DNA from: Pardosa pseudoannulata
Taxonomy: Eukaryota; Arthropoda; Arachnida; Araneae; Lycosidae
DNA: 64,000 bases
Direction of reading: 5' to 3'
Assembly: GCA_032207245.1 (NCBI GenBank)
Contig: CM063498.1
Coordinates: 90,718,848-90,782,847 of the forward strand
Shown here piece by piece: positions 24,301 through 37,400 of this stretch. Under the pieces are notes generated by a model. The model was not told the DNA's origin, ran no database searches, and saw only the letters and a program-made list of their open reading frames with translations. Positions within the stretch are counted from its first letter, which is position 1, and each line of letters opens with the position of its first letter. Position numbers and translations under genes: made by a program.

Positions 24301-27300
24301 TTCAATATGTGATGAGAATTGATCTAAGAAATGTGCTCAACCAAAAATGAGCTCAATAACTCAAACATATTTGTGTGCATCAAATTTTAAGAAGTCAAAT
24401 TTAATATAAATAATTCTTATTTATTATAAGTATATTAAATTTAGTTAAAAGATACCATAAGTTTAAATTATTTTAGGTTTATTCTATTCAAAATATGCTC
24501 ATTCACAAGAATTAATATTAATAAAAAAATGTATAGTTCATTATCAATTTATACCAATAAAAGTAATAGACTCTCGACAGTATGAGCCATCTTTCATTTT
24601 CTGCAGTGAATTATACATTCTAGTTTATATACAGATCATCCATTTTTATAAATACAAAGATAAATAAATATACAGGGGAAGGACAACATCTGCCAATTTT
24701 GCTAGTATATATAGATACAGGTTTGGGGCTGGCAGGTGTGCAGAATGTTCATGCACAAAAGCAGCCAATAGAATACTTAATATTAAGATGTGCTAATTAA
24801 AGAAACAGCATCTTCATTTCTTTTCTTTTTTTTTTTTTAAAAAAAGATGATTTTGTTGAAAATGTTTTTTTCTCTCTTTTAGTTTACATGGGTGGAAAAA
24901 ATGTAGTCAGGAACTTCCTACTTTATGTTTGTTATTTTTCTCACTTATTGTCAATTTTGTGCTTACTGTTAGAAATCTCAGGATTAGAGGGCTTGGCCCA
25001 GACAATCCTGTTGAACCATCACCAGAGGGAGATTGATTTGCAATATATTAAGTAATTTTAAAAGGAATTTTGCTTAATAAAATTTTAGAAACTAAAGAAA
25101 ACAAAAATTTGTAGCATGAGATTGTGGTGTATGAGATTTTATAGTCTCTCAATCTCTTCAGCTAGGACTATTAGCAACTGAAAACAAATTATGTAAATAT
25201 TTAGAATTATCATACATTTTTAGTAAACTGGAAAATAAGAAAACAAGAAGAGTGGAATTCATGGATGCATTTCATTACTTCTGTTTAACAAACTTAAAAT
25301 AAATATGTGATGTATATATATATATATGTTACATTTCATGATTAGTCAATTACATGGAATAGCCTTATAAATATAATTGTAAGCTTCTTTGCACAGGGCA
25401 AAGTTACGAATTTATTAGGGATCTGTATTGTTAGGGGGTTGTTAATTGCTATCTTGCATGCAAGCAGTTAACATCTCAGAACTGGCCATGTATATATATA
25501 TATAATCAATAATATATATGGCATTTAAATAATACACTAATATGTATGCTTTTACCAGCTCTTAAAATTTCTTTTGTTAACTTCTCTAGATCCATCTTTT
25601 AATTTTAGACATCACCAATTATTTTTCTGATTAATCAGAATCTATGAATATCAGATGGAAAAGGGAAGAAAACATTTAGGAAAAAATCTCAACAGCAGAA
25701 ATAATATAAAGTACTAATTAAATCCAATTACAAATAAATTTGTAATATTAGATTTTAAAAAGTTTTAATGGTTTTATTCATTTATATTACTTTTATAATT
25801 CAGAGAAAAGAGTGTCAATATGTTAATCTTCTTAAGAATAGGGTCATAAGTGGGTCCTTTATACTATATCCTCCAAATTATAACACATGAAAAAAAGTAG
25901 ACTTATGGTTAAATGGCACCATATTAAGTCCATATGTAGCAACTTTCGAGTGTTTCTTATACATAAATTGTGACACATAAATAAAATTAGAATTACTAAT
26001 GCTACTTAAACCATATAAAATGTTTACTTTTTAAAACAGCAAACTTTTTATTTTTCAATTTAATTATTTGCAGTTATTTCTTTTAATGATAAATTTAAAA
26101 TTATGTTTATCAGAAATAACAGTAAAAAATAAGATATAGTTTAAAATTTGGTTTTTAATTTAGGACTTAGTTCAACCACATTTGAAGAATTGTGACAAAC
26201 ACATTATTAAAAACAAGACACAATACATGACATATATGTTCCACAATCTATCAATTAGGAACTTCCAAGAAAAAAATAATACATATTTCTAAACATTTAG
26301 ATAATGCAATTCTTTTTAAAATTTGAAATACAAATAAACTTTATTGTTAAAAAGATTAAACAATTTAATGAAAACTTGAAGTATATTAATTGAAAAAACA
26401 TATTTCACCAAAATAGCTACTAAAATTAAAATCATAATTTTACTAGCTAGCTGCATTTACATTTTAATTAAAGTTTATCAATAGTCAGTAAAAATTAAAA
26501 GAAAACAGATCTTAAATAAATATTGTAAATAAAATATATAACATTATATACTGGTTCACAAATCTCACTTTTTCTTATGAAATGAATTGAAACTAATATA
26601 AGGCAAGAGGGAACTAGGTGATAAAATGACAGTACATCAAAATTTCTTAATGAAAGACAATGCTGCATTTACAAACTTTAAACAACTTTACTGATAAATG
26701 AAAGGGAAAATAAGAATACCTAACATCTTCAAGTAAATACTATAAGGCACAGATTGTACTAATCCTTACAAAACCTCATCCTCATGAAAATATAATTTTG
26801 TTTTCTATCCAAATTCTACAAAAACATAGTATATCTTTTTACCTAAGAAGCTTTATGTGAGTGAGAATCATCAGAATTTTTCTCTGAACATGAATAAATC
26901 AAATAATACTGCATACAACTAAAATATAAAAATTTAATTATAAGATGTTAAAATGGTTTTAAATTATTCAAAACAGGCACTCTATAAAAACAAATGACAA
27001 AAAGAATAAGTAGCACCTGTCAAAGTAGATATATAAAAGAAAATACACAGAGAAAAGTTGTTAGAAATGAGGTTCCGGAAACTTAATAGCAAATTAAAAA
27101 TTTCAGAATTAAAAGAGTATTTAACTCAATAAAAATTACTGGGAATAAGATTGAATGATATTTCATTTAAAAAGTAGAATAATAGTGTTTATGGTATAAT
27201 ATCAGAATTATAGCAGAGTCATTTTGAGCCCTGAAATAGAAAAGAGCATATTTCAGAATTTTAATTGTATATTCCAATGAAAGTAAAATCTAAGAAATTT

Positions 27301-28556
27301 ATCAGTTACCCTTTACTGTACAGAATATTGCAATTTTTGTGTCACAAGATGTTATACATAGCAATTAATAATCTTTTAAATCTGTAGTATTGACTCATTT
27401 TAAGGCAAATAACCATTAGATTATGAATACTTACATAAATTTTCAAAATATAATATTTTAGTAAAACAAAATAAAGCAAATAAAATTATGAAATGAAAAA
27501 ACACATAAAATTTTTGGTCTATAGCATTGAAATATGCTCTTATAAACCAGTTTATGCCCATCCCCCCCCCCAAAAAAAATCTTGTAACATCTATTAAGTA
27601 AAAACTTTAATTTTTCTCAATATATATTTAAAATTTCTCTGTTTTCTCTTAATATCTCTGTTATATTTAAGGTATTTTTTTTTTATTAAAATTCAATGCG
27701 TTGGAAAAATATGCTCAAGACAAAATATACATATTGTACTAAATAAAATTCTTCTCAGAGCAAAGTGACCCTTCCATAATTCTTGTGTCAAATAGAAATT
27801 TTACCTAAATTACTTTTTCTCTGTGTATAAAAACTGAAAAGGGTACAACTGAGCTATATTACTGAAAAAATTAAGAGAACAATCATATATTAATTGCGTA
27901 ATGAAATGAGAAAAATAAAAGTAAGATAGATGTTTAATAAAAAGCTTATTAACAATTTGCACAGTAAATTTACATTAATATTTATACATATTGTTGAGCA
28001 TAATTTACTTCTATAATGATGGGAGAAACTGGTAGAAAATATACAGCAATCAAATTTTATAAACATATAGGGTTTGTTTTTGGAGCTCAGCTGTACTGAA
28101 ATTGCTAAATTGCACAAAAATAAATTTAATTTACATATAATTAAATTAAAATTTATATATTCTGGGTGTGATATTCAGTCTTCTTTCGATGAAAAAAGAC
28201 AGAATTATACACAGAACAATTATTTTTAAATATTATAATAAAACTTAAAAAAAAAGGAGCAAAAACAAATATGGTAATTTTGATATTACTGGGTTTAATT
28301 ATATATAATAGAAATAAACGTGAGATAAAATACTATACAACAGATCACAATCAATATTTTTCAATGATGAATGATATATTACAATGACCACACATTTTTA
28401 CACAAAGTTAGTAAGTATATCACCTTATAACCCTTTTAGCAGCATTTAATGAAGCACAATAATACAACTTTGTATGGTTACAGTCTAGGTTAATATTGCT
28501 AATCACATAGGACATTCACATTTTTCAGTTGATCTCAACATTTAGATACTAGAATG
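21306..28556. other. Gene-poor AT-rich DNA, possible minus-strand UTR
   Basis: No coding region recognised on either strand; only short simple repeats such as (TA)n near 24055-24072 and 25315-25327. All open frames are short and AT-driven. The minus-strand splice acceptor at its right edge is described separately. Confidence 0.3.
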
Positions 28557-28590
28557 CCTAAAAGAGAAAAATAAAAAGTTAAGTTTCATA
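28557..28590 (-). promoter_or_regulatory. Candidate minus-strand splice acceptor
   Basis: Read on the minus strand, TTTTTATTTTTCTCTTTTAG is a long polypyrimidine tract ending in AG at 28559-28558. The following sequence is free of long open frames, so it would begin a non-coding (3' UTR) exon. No partner donor is proven; one option is GG|GTAATT directly after the LysM gene stop codon (31281/31280). Confidence 0.3.
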
Positions 28591-28750
28591 TTGAAACAAT
28601 AAGTTTTATTAATTATTTATTTAAATTTTAGTATTTACATTAAGTCACATAATCAGATCATAAGTAATGGCATTTGCATTAATTTCAAATATAAAAAACA
28701 TTAAAAATTAATGTCAGTACTGAATTATAGTCACACACTGATGTATAATA

Positions 28751-28785
28751 AAGTATCATGCATGCTACTGTGCTGCATGATACTT
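28751..28785. repeat. Perfect 12-bp hairpin
   Basis: AAGTATCATGCA (28751-28762) is repeated inverted as TGCATGATACTT (28774-28785) around an 11-base loop. It is too short to be a standard microRNA precursor. Confidence 0.8.
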
Positions 28786-28881
28786 CATGCAACAAAAATA
28801 CAACATTTTTTAAAATTCATGAAAAATACAAAATTTCTCAGTGAAAACTGAAAAGTTAAAATGTAATTTCTAGTACATGTA

Positions 28882-29122
28882 TTAACTCTTTCCCTGGCGT
28901 AGGCGTGATAACACGCCGAGACAAATCCAAATCTCTCCTGGCAAAGACGTGTTTTCACGCTTGGAATTTTTTATTTTAATGCATGTTTTTCAGCCATTTA
29001 ATTGTTAAATTGCCTGCCAAACCAAAGTAGGATTTTTAGCCCTCGTGTTGCAAAAAAGTAGACCCTAGCACACGAAACCAAGAAAGGATTTAAATACTCC
29101 CAGCCGCCAGGGAAAGGGTTAA
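28882..29122. mobile_element. piggyBac-like MITE with TTAA ends
   Basis: The left end TTAACTCTTTCCCTGGCG and the complement of the right end, TTAACCCTTTCCCTGGCG, form an 18-bp terminal inverted repeat with one mismatch, bounded by TTAA at 28882-28885 and 29119-29122. Subterminal GGCGTGATAACACGCC and GACGTGTTTTCACGC words are themselves palindromic. A SINE fragment is nested inside. It has no coding capacity. Confidence 0.82.
29036..29081 (+). mobile_element. SINE 3' fragment nested in MITE
   Basis: TTAGCCCTCGTGTTGC followed by AAAAAAGTAGACCCTAGCAC and CGAAACCAAG matches the 3' half of the SINE family complete at 50194-50373. Confidence 0.8.
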
Positions 29123-29350
29123 GAAATAAGAAAATTTTTGTCATTGTCTCTTGGTAGAAACTATTCAGGGAGGATAGTTTTAATTAGGAAAGCTTATTTC
29201 ATCCTGTACACTTTATACCTTTTAGATGGTTTTATGAACATTAGCTTTGGTTGATCTCTACATACTCCCAAGAATGGTGCTGCAAAATGGAGCACATATC
29301 AGAAATATTTTTAAAATATACTAGCCAGATAAACTTTCATATACTGAACA

Positions 29351-29833
29351 ATATTCAAGAGCCAAAACATTATAACCACCTGTCAATAGCGAGTTGGCCC
29401 ACCTTTGGCACACAACACCACTTCAACCTGCCTTGGCATAGATGCCAAAAGTCCTTGGTAGATGGCTGGAGACAGATTGTACCAGATGTTTAAGCAACGG
29501 TTATGCAAATCCGAGATATTGCGAATTGGTGGTCATTGAACTCTGAGCTGCCGTCCCATGACATCCCAAATGTGTTCTATCAGATTGAAATCTGGTAAAT
29601 TAGGTGGCCAGGACATTAACTAGAATTCAGCATCATATTCCTAGAACCACTACAATACAAGTTTAGCCTTGTGACACAGCGCGTTGTCCTGTTGGAACAT
29701 TCCATTTCCAGCTGGAAAAACAGAGGCCCTGTAAGGGTGCAACTGGTCTGCAATGATGTTGATACTCTGTAGCATTTATGGTCTGCTCTACCACAACCAC
29801 AAGGGGTGGTCATAATGTTTTGGCTCTTGAGTG
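29351..29833 (-). mobile_element. Decayed Tc1-type element, second copy
   Basis: Shares CAAGAGCCAAAACATTATAACCACC and the GAGTTGGCCCACCTTTGG region with the element at 6194-6883 and ends GTTTTGGCTCTTGAGTG followed by TA at 29834-29835. The left terminus has lost its CACT. Minus-strand transposase fragments remain around 29450-29700 but are interrupted by stops and frameshifts. It is more diverged than the first copy. Confidence 0.85.
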
Positions 29834-29835
29834 TA

Positions 29836-30754
29836 TATAATAAAACATCTGCCAAATCTATTTTTGCCAAAATTAAAAAGTTATGGTGGACATATACTTA
29901 GAATGCTGCCAAGGAGGAATGATGAAGCAAAATGAGGAAGACCAAGAACACAACCAAGTTGTCATGTGAATGGAAGGAAAGAATTTAATTTGGATGGCTG
30001 AGTTGGTGAAATATACTCAGAGTGTTAGGCCGATTTAAATGGTATGCATGTGTACTAGCTTGGTATCAGAAGACTAATATACCATTGGGATGTAGCCTAA
30101 TGTATCAGTGTGATATCAGATGAATTGAAAGAAAATGAACTTGAGAATGGACAATGCTCATTTAGACATGTTTGTCCCCCCCTCCTGTTTCTGAAACATG
30201 TTGGGATGAGGTGGTTCATAACATCTGTGAAGTGACATGACTCTCTACTTTAGTCATTTTGCCAATTGAAAAAATTGTAGATAAAAATATTGATTTTGAT
30301 GACAAAATATCAAAATTTGCAGAGCAAAAAATTAGGAAGATTCTAAGCACCATGTTAATGTAAAACTTGTACACCCTAGAGAATAAAGCTTGTAAACAAC
30401 CAAGTTTTCATTAAATTATATTAATACTAAACCCATACACTATATATTCTGATAAAGTATTTCTTACATTGTGCAGTAAACTAGTTTATTAAATAACATG
30501 GTATTTTACTTATAATAATGGTTTAATTTTTAAAATCCTTTTTTATGAATAATTAATATTAATTTCCCTCCCTGTTTTCTCAATAAATTTAATTTTATAT
30601 TTTGATCAACAAGAAAATGACATTTAAACCCTGCACTAGGTACTATTAGACCTTCCTAGGCCACTGCATAGGAACATGCCAAATTGACTTGGAGTGGGAA
30701 GATAATCTCTGAACTAGATAATGAGCAAAAGACATAAAAACTTGTAGAGCTGTC

Positions 30755-30757
<3 letters not shown>
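29836..30757. other. Intergenic; possible LINE relic at 29880-30000
   Basis: In the plus strand near 29885-29960 the frame reads WWTYT/GHILRML-like and KMRKTKN-like pieces that recall the RxWxGHVxRM..GRRxRGRP tail of non-LTR retrotransposons, but stops break it and identification is weak. Nothing else is seen. Confidence 0.25.

Positions 30758-30814
<57 letters not shown>
30758..30814. repeat. (AT)n microsatellite, about 28 units
   Basis: An uninterrupted TA run of about 57 bp. Confidence 0.98.
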
Positions 30815-30816
<2 letters not shown>

Positions 30817-31285
30817 ATGTGAATAATAAAATTTTTCAATTTTTAAGAACCTTCACGTTTTTTTTATTTTTTATTTTTTTGGAATGATCTGCATGCTTAG
30901 GGAGTCTATCAGAACATTTTTAAGTCAATGTTAAAGTATTATGTGATGATAGAACTACATTTTAGAATGAACTAAAATTAAAAGGATAATTTAACACATT
31001 AATGTATTTAATGAATCTTAAAATTATATTAACTAAATTTAACCAAAATATAAGATTTAAATTTTTAATACAAAAAATTCCATAATAAATACAATCTAAC
31101 TTCGGGTTCACTGTGAAGTCACACATATAATCCAATAATATACAAACTTTCCATAGTAAAACTTTTTTTTAAATCTACAAGATCATGCATCTGCTTTAAT
31201 TGTTTTCTAAAAAATCTGTTACAAAAATCCTTAAATACAACATATTTTTGAACATACTGAATTAAAAGAACCAAAATTACCCTGG

Positions 31286-31496
31286 TTATAATTCAAATAT
31301 TTCATCTTGCTGCTTTTCTAATTTTTTTAAGGAAGACTTTACTTTTCGTCCTTTAGTCATTACAACAGGCTGTGGTGTGATAGTGGGATCCATAGTGAGA
31401 TTACTAAGAGAAGATGAACCAGTCAAACTGTTTCTCTGATACTGATAACGAGGCGAATAACCATCTCTAGAATTATGAAGATCATCTTCAGAATAC
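31286..31496 (-). CDS. LysM gene, terminal coding exon 3
   Basis: Follows the acceptor TTTTTGATTTCAG and its first base G completes the Val codon left open by exon 2. It then encodes 69 residues, from YSEDDLHNSRDGYSPRYQYQ to KKLEKQQDEIFEL, and a TAA. The reading frame agrees exactly with exon 2, which supports the exon. The C-terminus is basic, then ends with acidic and hydrophobic residues. This exon does not appear as a long frame because it lacks an early Met. Confidence 0.88.
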
Positions 31497-34400
31497 CTGA
31501 AATCAAAAATTTATTTAAGCCAATAGATAAAACAGAATAGAATCCAAATCTATAATTAGCCTACATAGGTTGGTTGATTTATATCACTGGATTTAAAAAA
31601 AAAATCATAAAAAATTAAATTTTTTTTTTCACACAGTAATATGTATGTTTACAGTTGCTATTGAAAGAATATATTTATCTTTGGTTTAGTTCAACCAGCA
31701 GTTAGAAATATACTGAGAAATGAAAGAGAATCCAAGCTTATAATTTTGTTTAAATGGCTGAACGTTACTAAAGGCAAATTCCCTCTCCCATTAAGAAAGA
31801 AAAAAAGATTTAGGTATAATTCACAAAAGAATAATTTAAGCAAAACATAAAGCTTTTAAAAATAATGCTAACTAAAAAATGAGCTGAAGAGCATAAAATG
31901 GAATTTTTTTAATTTTTTCTTATATGTAAAATTTCTTAAAGAGTAATGGAAAAATAAACTAGAATTAAAATAACAATTCAAAATACTATTGAAAAATTTC
32001 CTATCAGTTAAGCCTGGTAAACACATAATAACTGTTCAGACCTAAATGGAAAGTTTCAATAAATTTTAATCTCTTATACAAAATTTGAAACTCTTTTATC
32101 TCCTAAATATATACAGCAAATAAAATTTTTTTTTTAACCTTTTCAAGAAAACTAAATGACAATATACATACAGATATATTAAATAGTCACAAATATTTTA
32201 TTTATTAAATATACAAGGGCCAAGGTAAATTAGTGGTTATCATGCTGCATTAGTTGAATGATTTGGAGCCTTATGGTCTTTTTTACTACACAAGAGCTAA
32301 TGATACTGGGACCCACTACTAAAAGCCAATCCAAAATGACTATGAACATCCATGTCAGCAGTGGGATTTGAATCCACAAATACTGGTACCAGCACCCATT
32401 TGACCATCTTTCAGCCATGCTGCATTTGATTCCAAAAATGCCATGTTTTTTCTTTTGATTATGAATCCCTGTCACAGCGGGACTTTTAAGACTCATAGAT
32501 TTAACCTACACTTGCTTGAATCTGACATGCATGCTGTCTTGGGTTCCCAACATGTCAAGTACAAGCAAGTGAGCCTAAAATTTCTACTGTGACAGGCATA
32601 CAGAATGTAGAGAAAAAAAAAGAAACTGGATAAAAGAAAGGATGCTTAAAGGCCAAATAGTATTCTACATATGCAGAGCTTGTGTATTTAGACTTAACTC
32701 AAGCAATAAACTTTTGCTCTGTAGCTACAGTTAGGGAAGATGTGTGATCATGGGTACATATAACACAAGCACTGAAGGGGATAAAAAGAAGAGCATAAGA
32801 AAATTCTGAAATGTACAAATATGTTTATTTGCACAAAACAAAAGAGCTATAATAATTCTTTAATTCTAATAGGTGTGCTTTCTTTTTTATAAATGTAGAC
32901 CTAAATATTTTTTTTAATTATCTTTGCAACATTTTAATTTTAGATGCATTAGCTTTCTGAAAATCTCATAAATTAGAATTATTTATCTTCAATTTTAGAA
33001 TACAAAATGTCTACTTTCTTAATTGATCTTAAGTATATATTTGTGAACAAGGATGTGGGTTTAAATGTTATTTAGTTTTAAGATACCCAATTAAAAAAAT
33101 CTTTGATGTAAATTTATATATTGGAATACATAAAGGTGGCTTTCTTCAGATTAGAAGTATAAAATATAGGCATTTAATTGACAATATACTCATCACCATC
33201 TTTATGTAACGAAAGAATGTGAGTTTTTAATTTAATTCTCTAATTAGATTTTCCATAATTTTTGCAATCAGAAATACAACTTAAAAATGTATCTTAAAAC
33301 TAAATAATATTTAAACCCACATCCTTGTTGAAAAAGACTTCAATATTTATTATACCAATAGCAAAATACATAATCTAATTAATCAAGAAGAATGCTACAA
33401 ATCATTTAATCCTACAGATATAAAATTTTATTATGTTGTAAAACAATTTTGTATAGCAAAATTAACGAATTGTAATCAGAAGTATGTGAATCTTCTTCTG
33501 CTCATATCTGATAGATTGATGAAGTAACTATTATGAGTACAATAGAGTTTGGGTTAATTGAGGTAAATGGGACCAGATCTTGCTTAAATTGTTGAAAATT
33601 ACTAATTTAATAAAACAGAAATAGAAATATAAACAATTTTTAAATTTCAAAATATATTTCAATCAAATGCACTTATATAATATTATACATTAATTGCTGA
33701 ACATAAGTTACTTACATCTTAAAGTAATTGTCAATTGTTATTTGTTTAAATATATTGTTCCTTTTAAGAGTGGCAATATCTTCCTATCTTTTGAACATCA
33801 CATTGTCAAAGATTTTCTGTCCAATGATAAATTTGAGTACTTGTTAATAGAAAATGCTTCTAATCTGCTGTTTTTATAACAATCACCAACCATAACTTCA
33901 TATATGCCATATTCAACTGGAAGTTTTTAGAAAGTTTCCACCTTATCCAAACCTTTTCATGCTTCTAATTTCATTTTTAAATGGAACAAATTTTCTTTTC
34001 CTTTTTGTAGAATTCGTCATGGATAAACAACAATTCTATAAGCATTATTAAAAAATCTTTCAAATATGACTTAAATTCTGCATGCTAGTACCAAACTAAT
34101 CAAACTGCATAACTAAACTATTTTCAGAATGTGGGAAGATACGTTTGAAATAGAGGAAAAAAGGAGTGGGTGAAATCTGGTTTGAGAACTTTCTCCCCAA
34201 GTTGAAACATAAACATGATTTCCCCCCCCCCTACACACACACACATCCTGGGAAGAATACCAAACCTGTTTTCTTTAAGAGGGAGGGCAGAACAATGACT
34301 GAATGTTTAGGGTGTTGATTTTTGGAGTTTGAGTATTCGAATTCCATTGTGGCATGAATGTTCATAGCCATTCGAAGTCAGCTTTAAGCTGCCAGTCCCA

Positions 34401-37400
34401 GTCTCATTTGCCCTTGTGTTATAAAAAAGTAGACTTTAACACTCAAAAACTAAACCTTTAAGAGGGAAGATTTCTGCTGACAGCTTTGGCATGCACAGTG
34501 AACATGGAACGGGTCAAACAATAATAAAAAAACTGATGGAGTAATTTTTTCATGTGTTTGTTATTTTTAAAAATGATTTATTCATTTATTATTATTATTA
34601 TTTGGTAAGTTAGATTTATAGGAAATTTTAACAATCAAGACTAAAATTATAGAAACTACTGTATCTAATATCTAAATACATCATCCTTATATAATTATAA
34701 GGATTTATATGCATGTGTTTTGCAAGTTAGCAAACAAACACAAAAATAAAACATTGAATCGTTTTGAATCCTCTTCCCCCCAAAATATATCATTAACCAT
34801 ATCTAATGGACAGTTGATCTTGATTTAAATTTGCTATTATTGATAAGAGTTTAACATTTAGTTTATTTCAATAATACCTGCTTAATTTCAACCACAGAAG
34901 ATCTTATATTTTGAGAGATAGAAAATTTAGAAAGCTTTTAGAATAAAATACTAGTAGTAAAAAATAAACAATTGTGTGATTTATTTAAAATTTTTCTAAA
35001 CCATACTGCTTAAATTATTAAGTATTTGAAAAGGCAAAATGAAACACACTCTACAACTGTTTAATTAGACTACCATAATTATATATAACTATGAATTAAT
35101 CACTTTAAATTTTGCTATTATATTTACTTTTGTTTCAATACATTTTGTAATAGTTTTACCTGGAAAATAAGAACAATCTTTTAAAACTAAAGAATTAAGA
35201 GTTCTGAATGTGGAAGACCAATGCTATTATAATCTAATAGCTAATATAAAGCAAGCATTATCTAAATAACAAGATTAAGAACAAAAGTAACATACAAACA
35301 CATATATTTTCTCTATTTCTAATGGATGGAAGTTTTTGATTTTTAATGTCAGAACTTAACAAATCTTGAGAGAAAATACTTCATCTTAAAGGAAGAAAAA
35401 GTCCTTATGCTATGAAATGTTATTACTATGTATAGAAGATGAAATTGTTTTGTTCAATGTAATATAATTATACTTGAAAATATTCAACACATAATTTTTG
35501 CATTCTTTTAGAATGATAAAAATTCAATATCATACATGCTAGCATACTGTCTAAATGAAATATTAAAATGTAAAATTTAAAATAAAAGCTGCATTCTGGA
35601 ATATTACAGAGAGACACTCATTCATTTATATACACTAAATAATGCTTTAATAAAATTATGTTAGAGAATGAAGTAACTGAGTTGAGTATAACATATTAAA
35701 TAATAAAATTTAAAAAAATTACCTCAGCTATAGTACACTTCCTCATTACCCAAATATTCCATATTTTGAACATAACTATTTAGTTTGTCATTATAAATTT
35801 ATAGTGAGAACAAACTACTAGCAGACTGGAATTTAGTTTTACAGATAAAAAGTATGTATATATGATTTTTCCCTTATCTCAACTAAGAAGTACAACAAAA
35901 CTGTTAAAATAAAGCCTTTTGTATGTAATGATAATCTCAAACAATGAGCTGTTAATGGTAATCAAAAATACACAAAGGGAACACATATTTTGAATTTTCT
36001 TTTATTAAAATTTCAATTTGTTCAAACAAAATAAAGTTCTGAAAAAATAAGTACCTAAAAAAACTAGTGAATAATTGGAAAAATATAAAAGTGAAACAAA
36101 ATGAATTAAGAAAAAAAAATAAGTTAAATGAAAATTAGTTGCCTACTTAATATATATTCAATATCTTCCAGCAATAAAATATAATCAGGATAAACCAACA
36201 AAATGAAAAAGCTTCACTTCCATGATAAAATTTTGTATTTAATTGACATATTTAAAAAAGTATTTAGCTGTATCATTTCGTACAGAAATTATAACTCTAT
36301 TTATTCTATATCATAGTCTATCAATTTTATTTCCTACAGAAATAGAATTAATTCCATATTTAAAATAACTTCAGGGAAGCTCTTTTAATGTTTTTTAAAT
36401 AAATGTTAGTAATCAATAATCTTGATATTCTTAGACTAAATATATAAATATTGAGATTTATGAAATAATTTAAAAGATGTTTATGAATACATAGCATGAC
36501 TATTTTAAGTTTATAGAAATTACATAACTACAATTAAATTCTGCAAAATATTATATATATGTATATCATCATTGATAGGGAGTAACAAAACTAGGTGTCT
36601 TGTAGAAATAAAACATAATTATGAAACTTCCTCATAAAACTACAATTACAAAATTTCTAAAATAACCAACAAAATTTTAAACCTTGTAAAAATTTACTTT
36701 GGTCAAATGAAACTAATTTAAAAAATGTTTATACATAACAAATGTTACAGTTAGCTCAAATTGTGATATTACAAATTTAACATATTCTACACTGTAACAT
36801 TTTAAATTTAATGTATTTTATTTATAACTGCTTTAACAAATAGTAATTACTAATTAAATTTTATTTTTAGGATGTATGCATAAATTCAATGTACAGTTAG
36901 GTACCTTAACAATCTACTTAACATTGCTACATCACATATAATTTTCAAATCAAACAGTTTTTTAATATGTTATGCATTTCTTACCTAACACAAATACACT
37001 TATTTTTTTACTTTAAATTGCCAAAATAGGAATTAGATTGGAAAGAAAAATAATAAATAATGTTAAACTAATAATGGTGAACAAAATACTTATTACTAAT
37101 GTAAAGAACAATCATAATATTTGTTCTCACTAAAATAATAATATATATTTTAGATTAATAGATTATGCTACAATGTTTTGTACCATGAGGACTAGCAAGA
37201 ATAGGTAGAAGAATACAGATTATAATAATTAAATTACAAATAAAGATACTTAATGTATGCTTAAACTAAAAAAGATTAGTAAAACAATTATAGAGAAAAG
37301 TACTGCTACACTTAAAAAATAATTTCATTATGTAAACCTTATATTTTCTAATATTTTAAACTTTTAAAGATTTTCTTAGAAAAATAAAAATTTGCATGTT

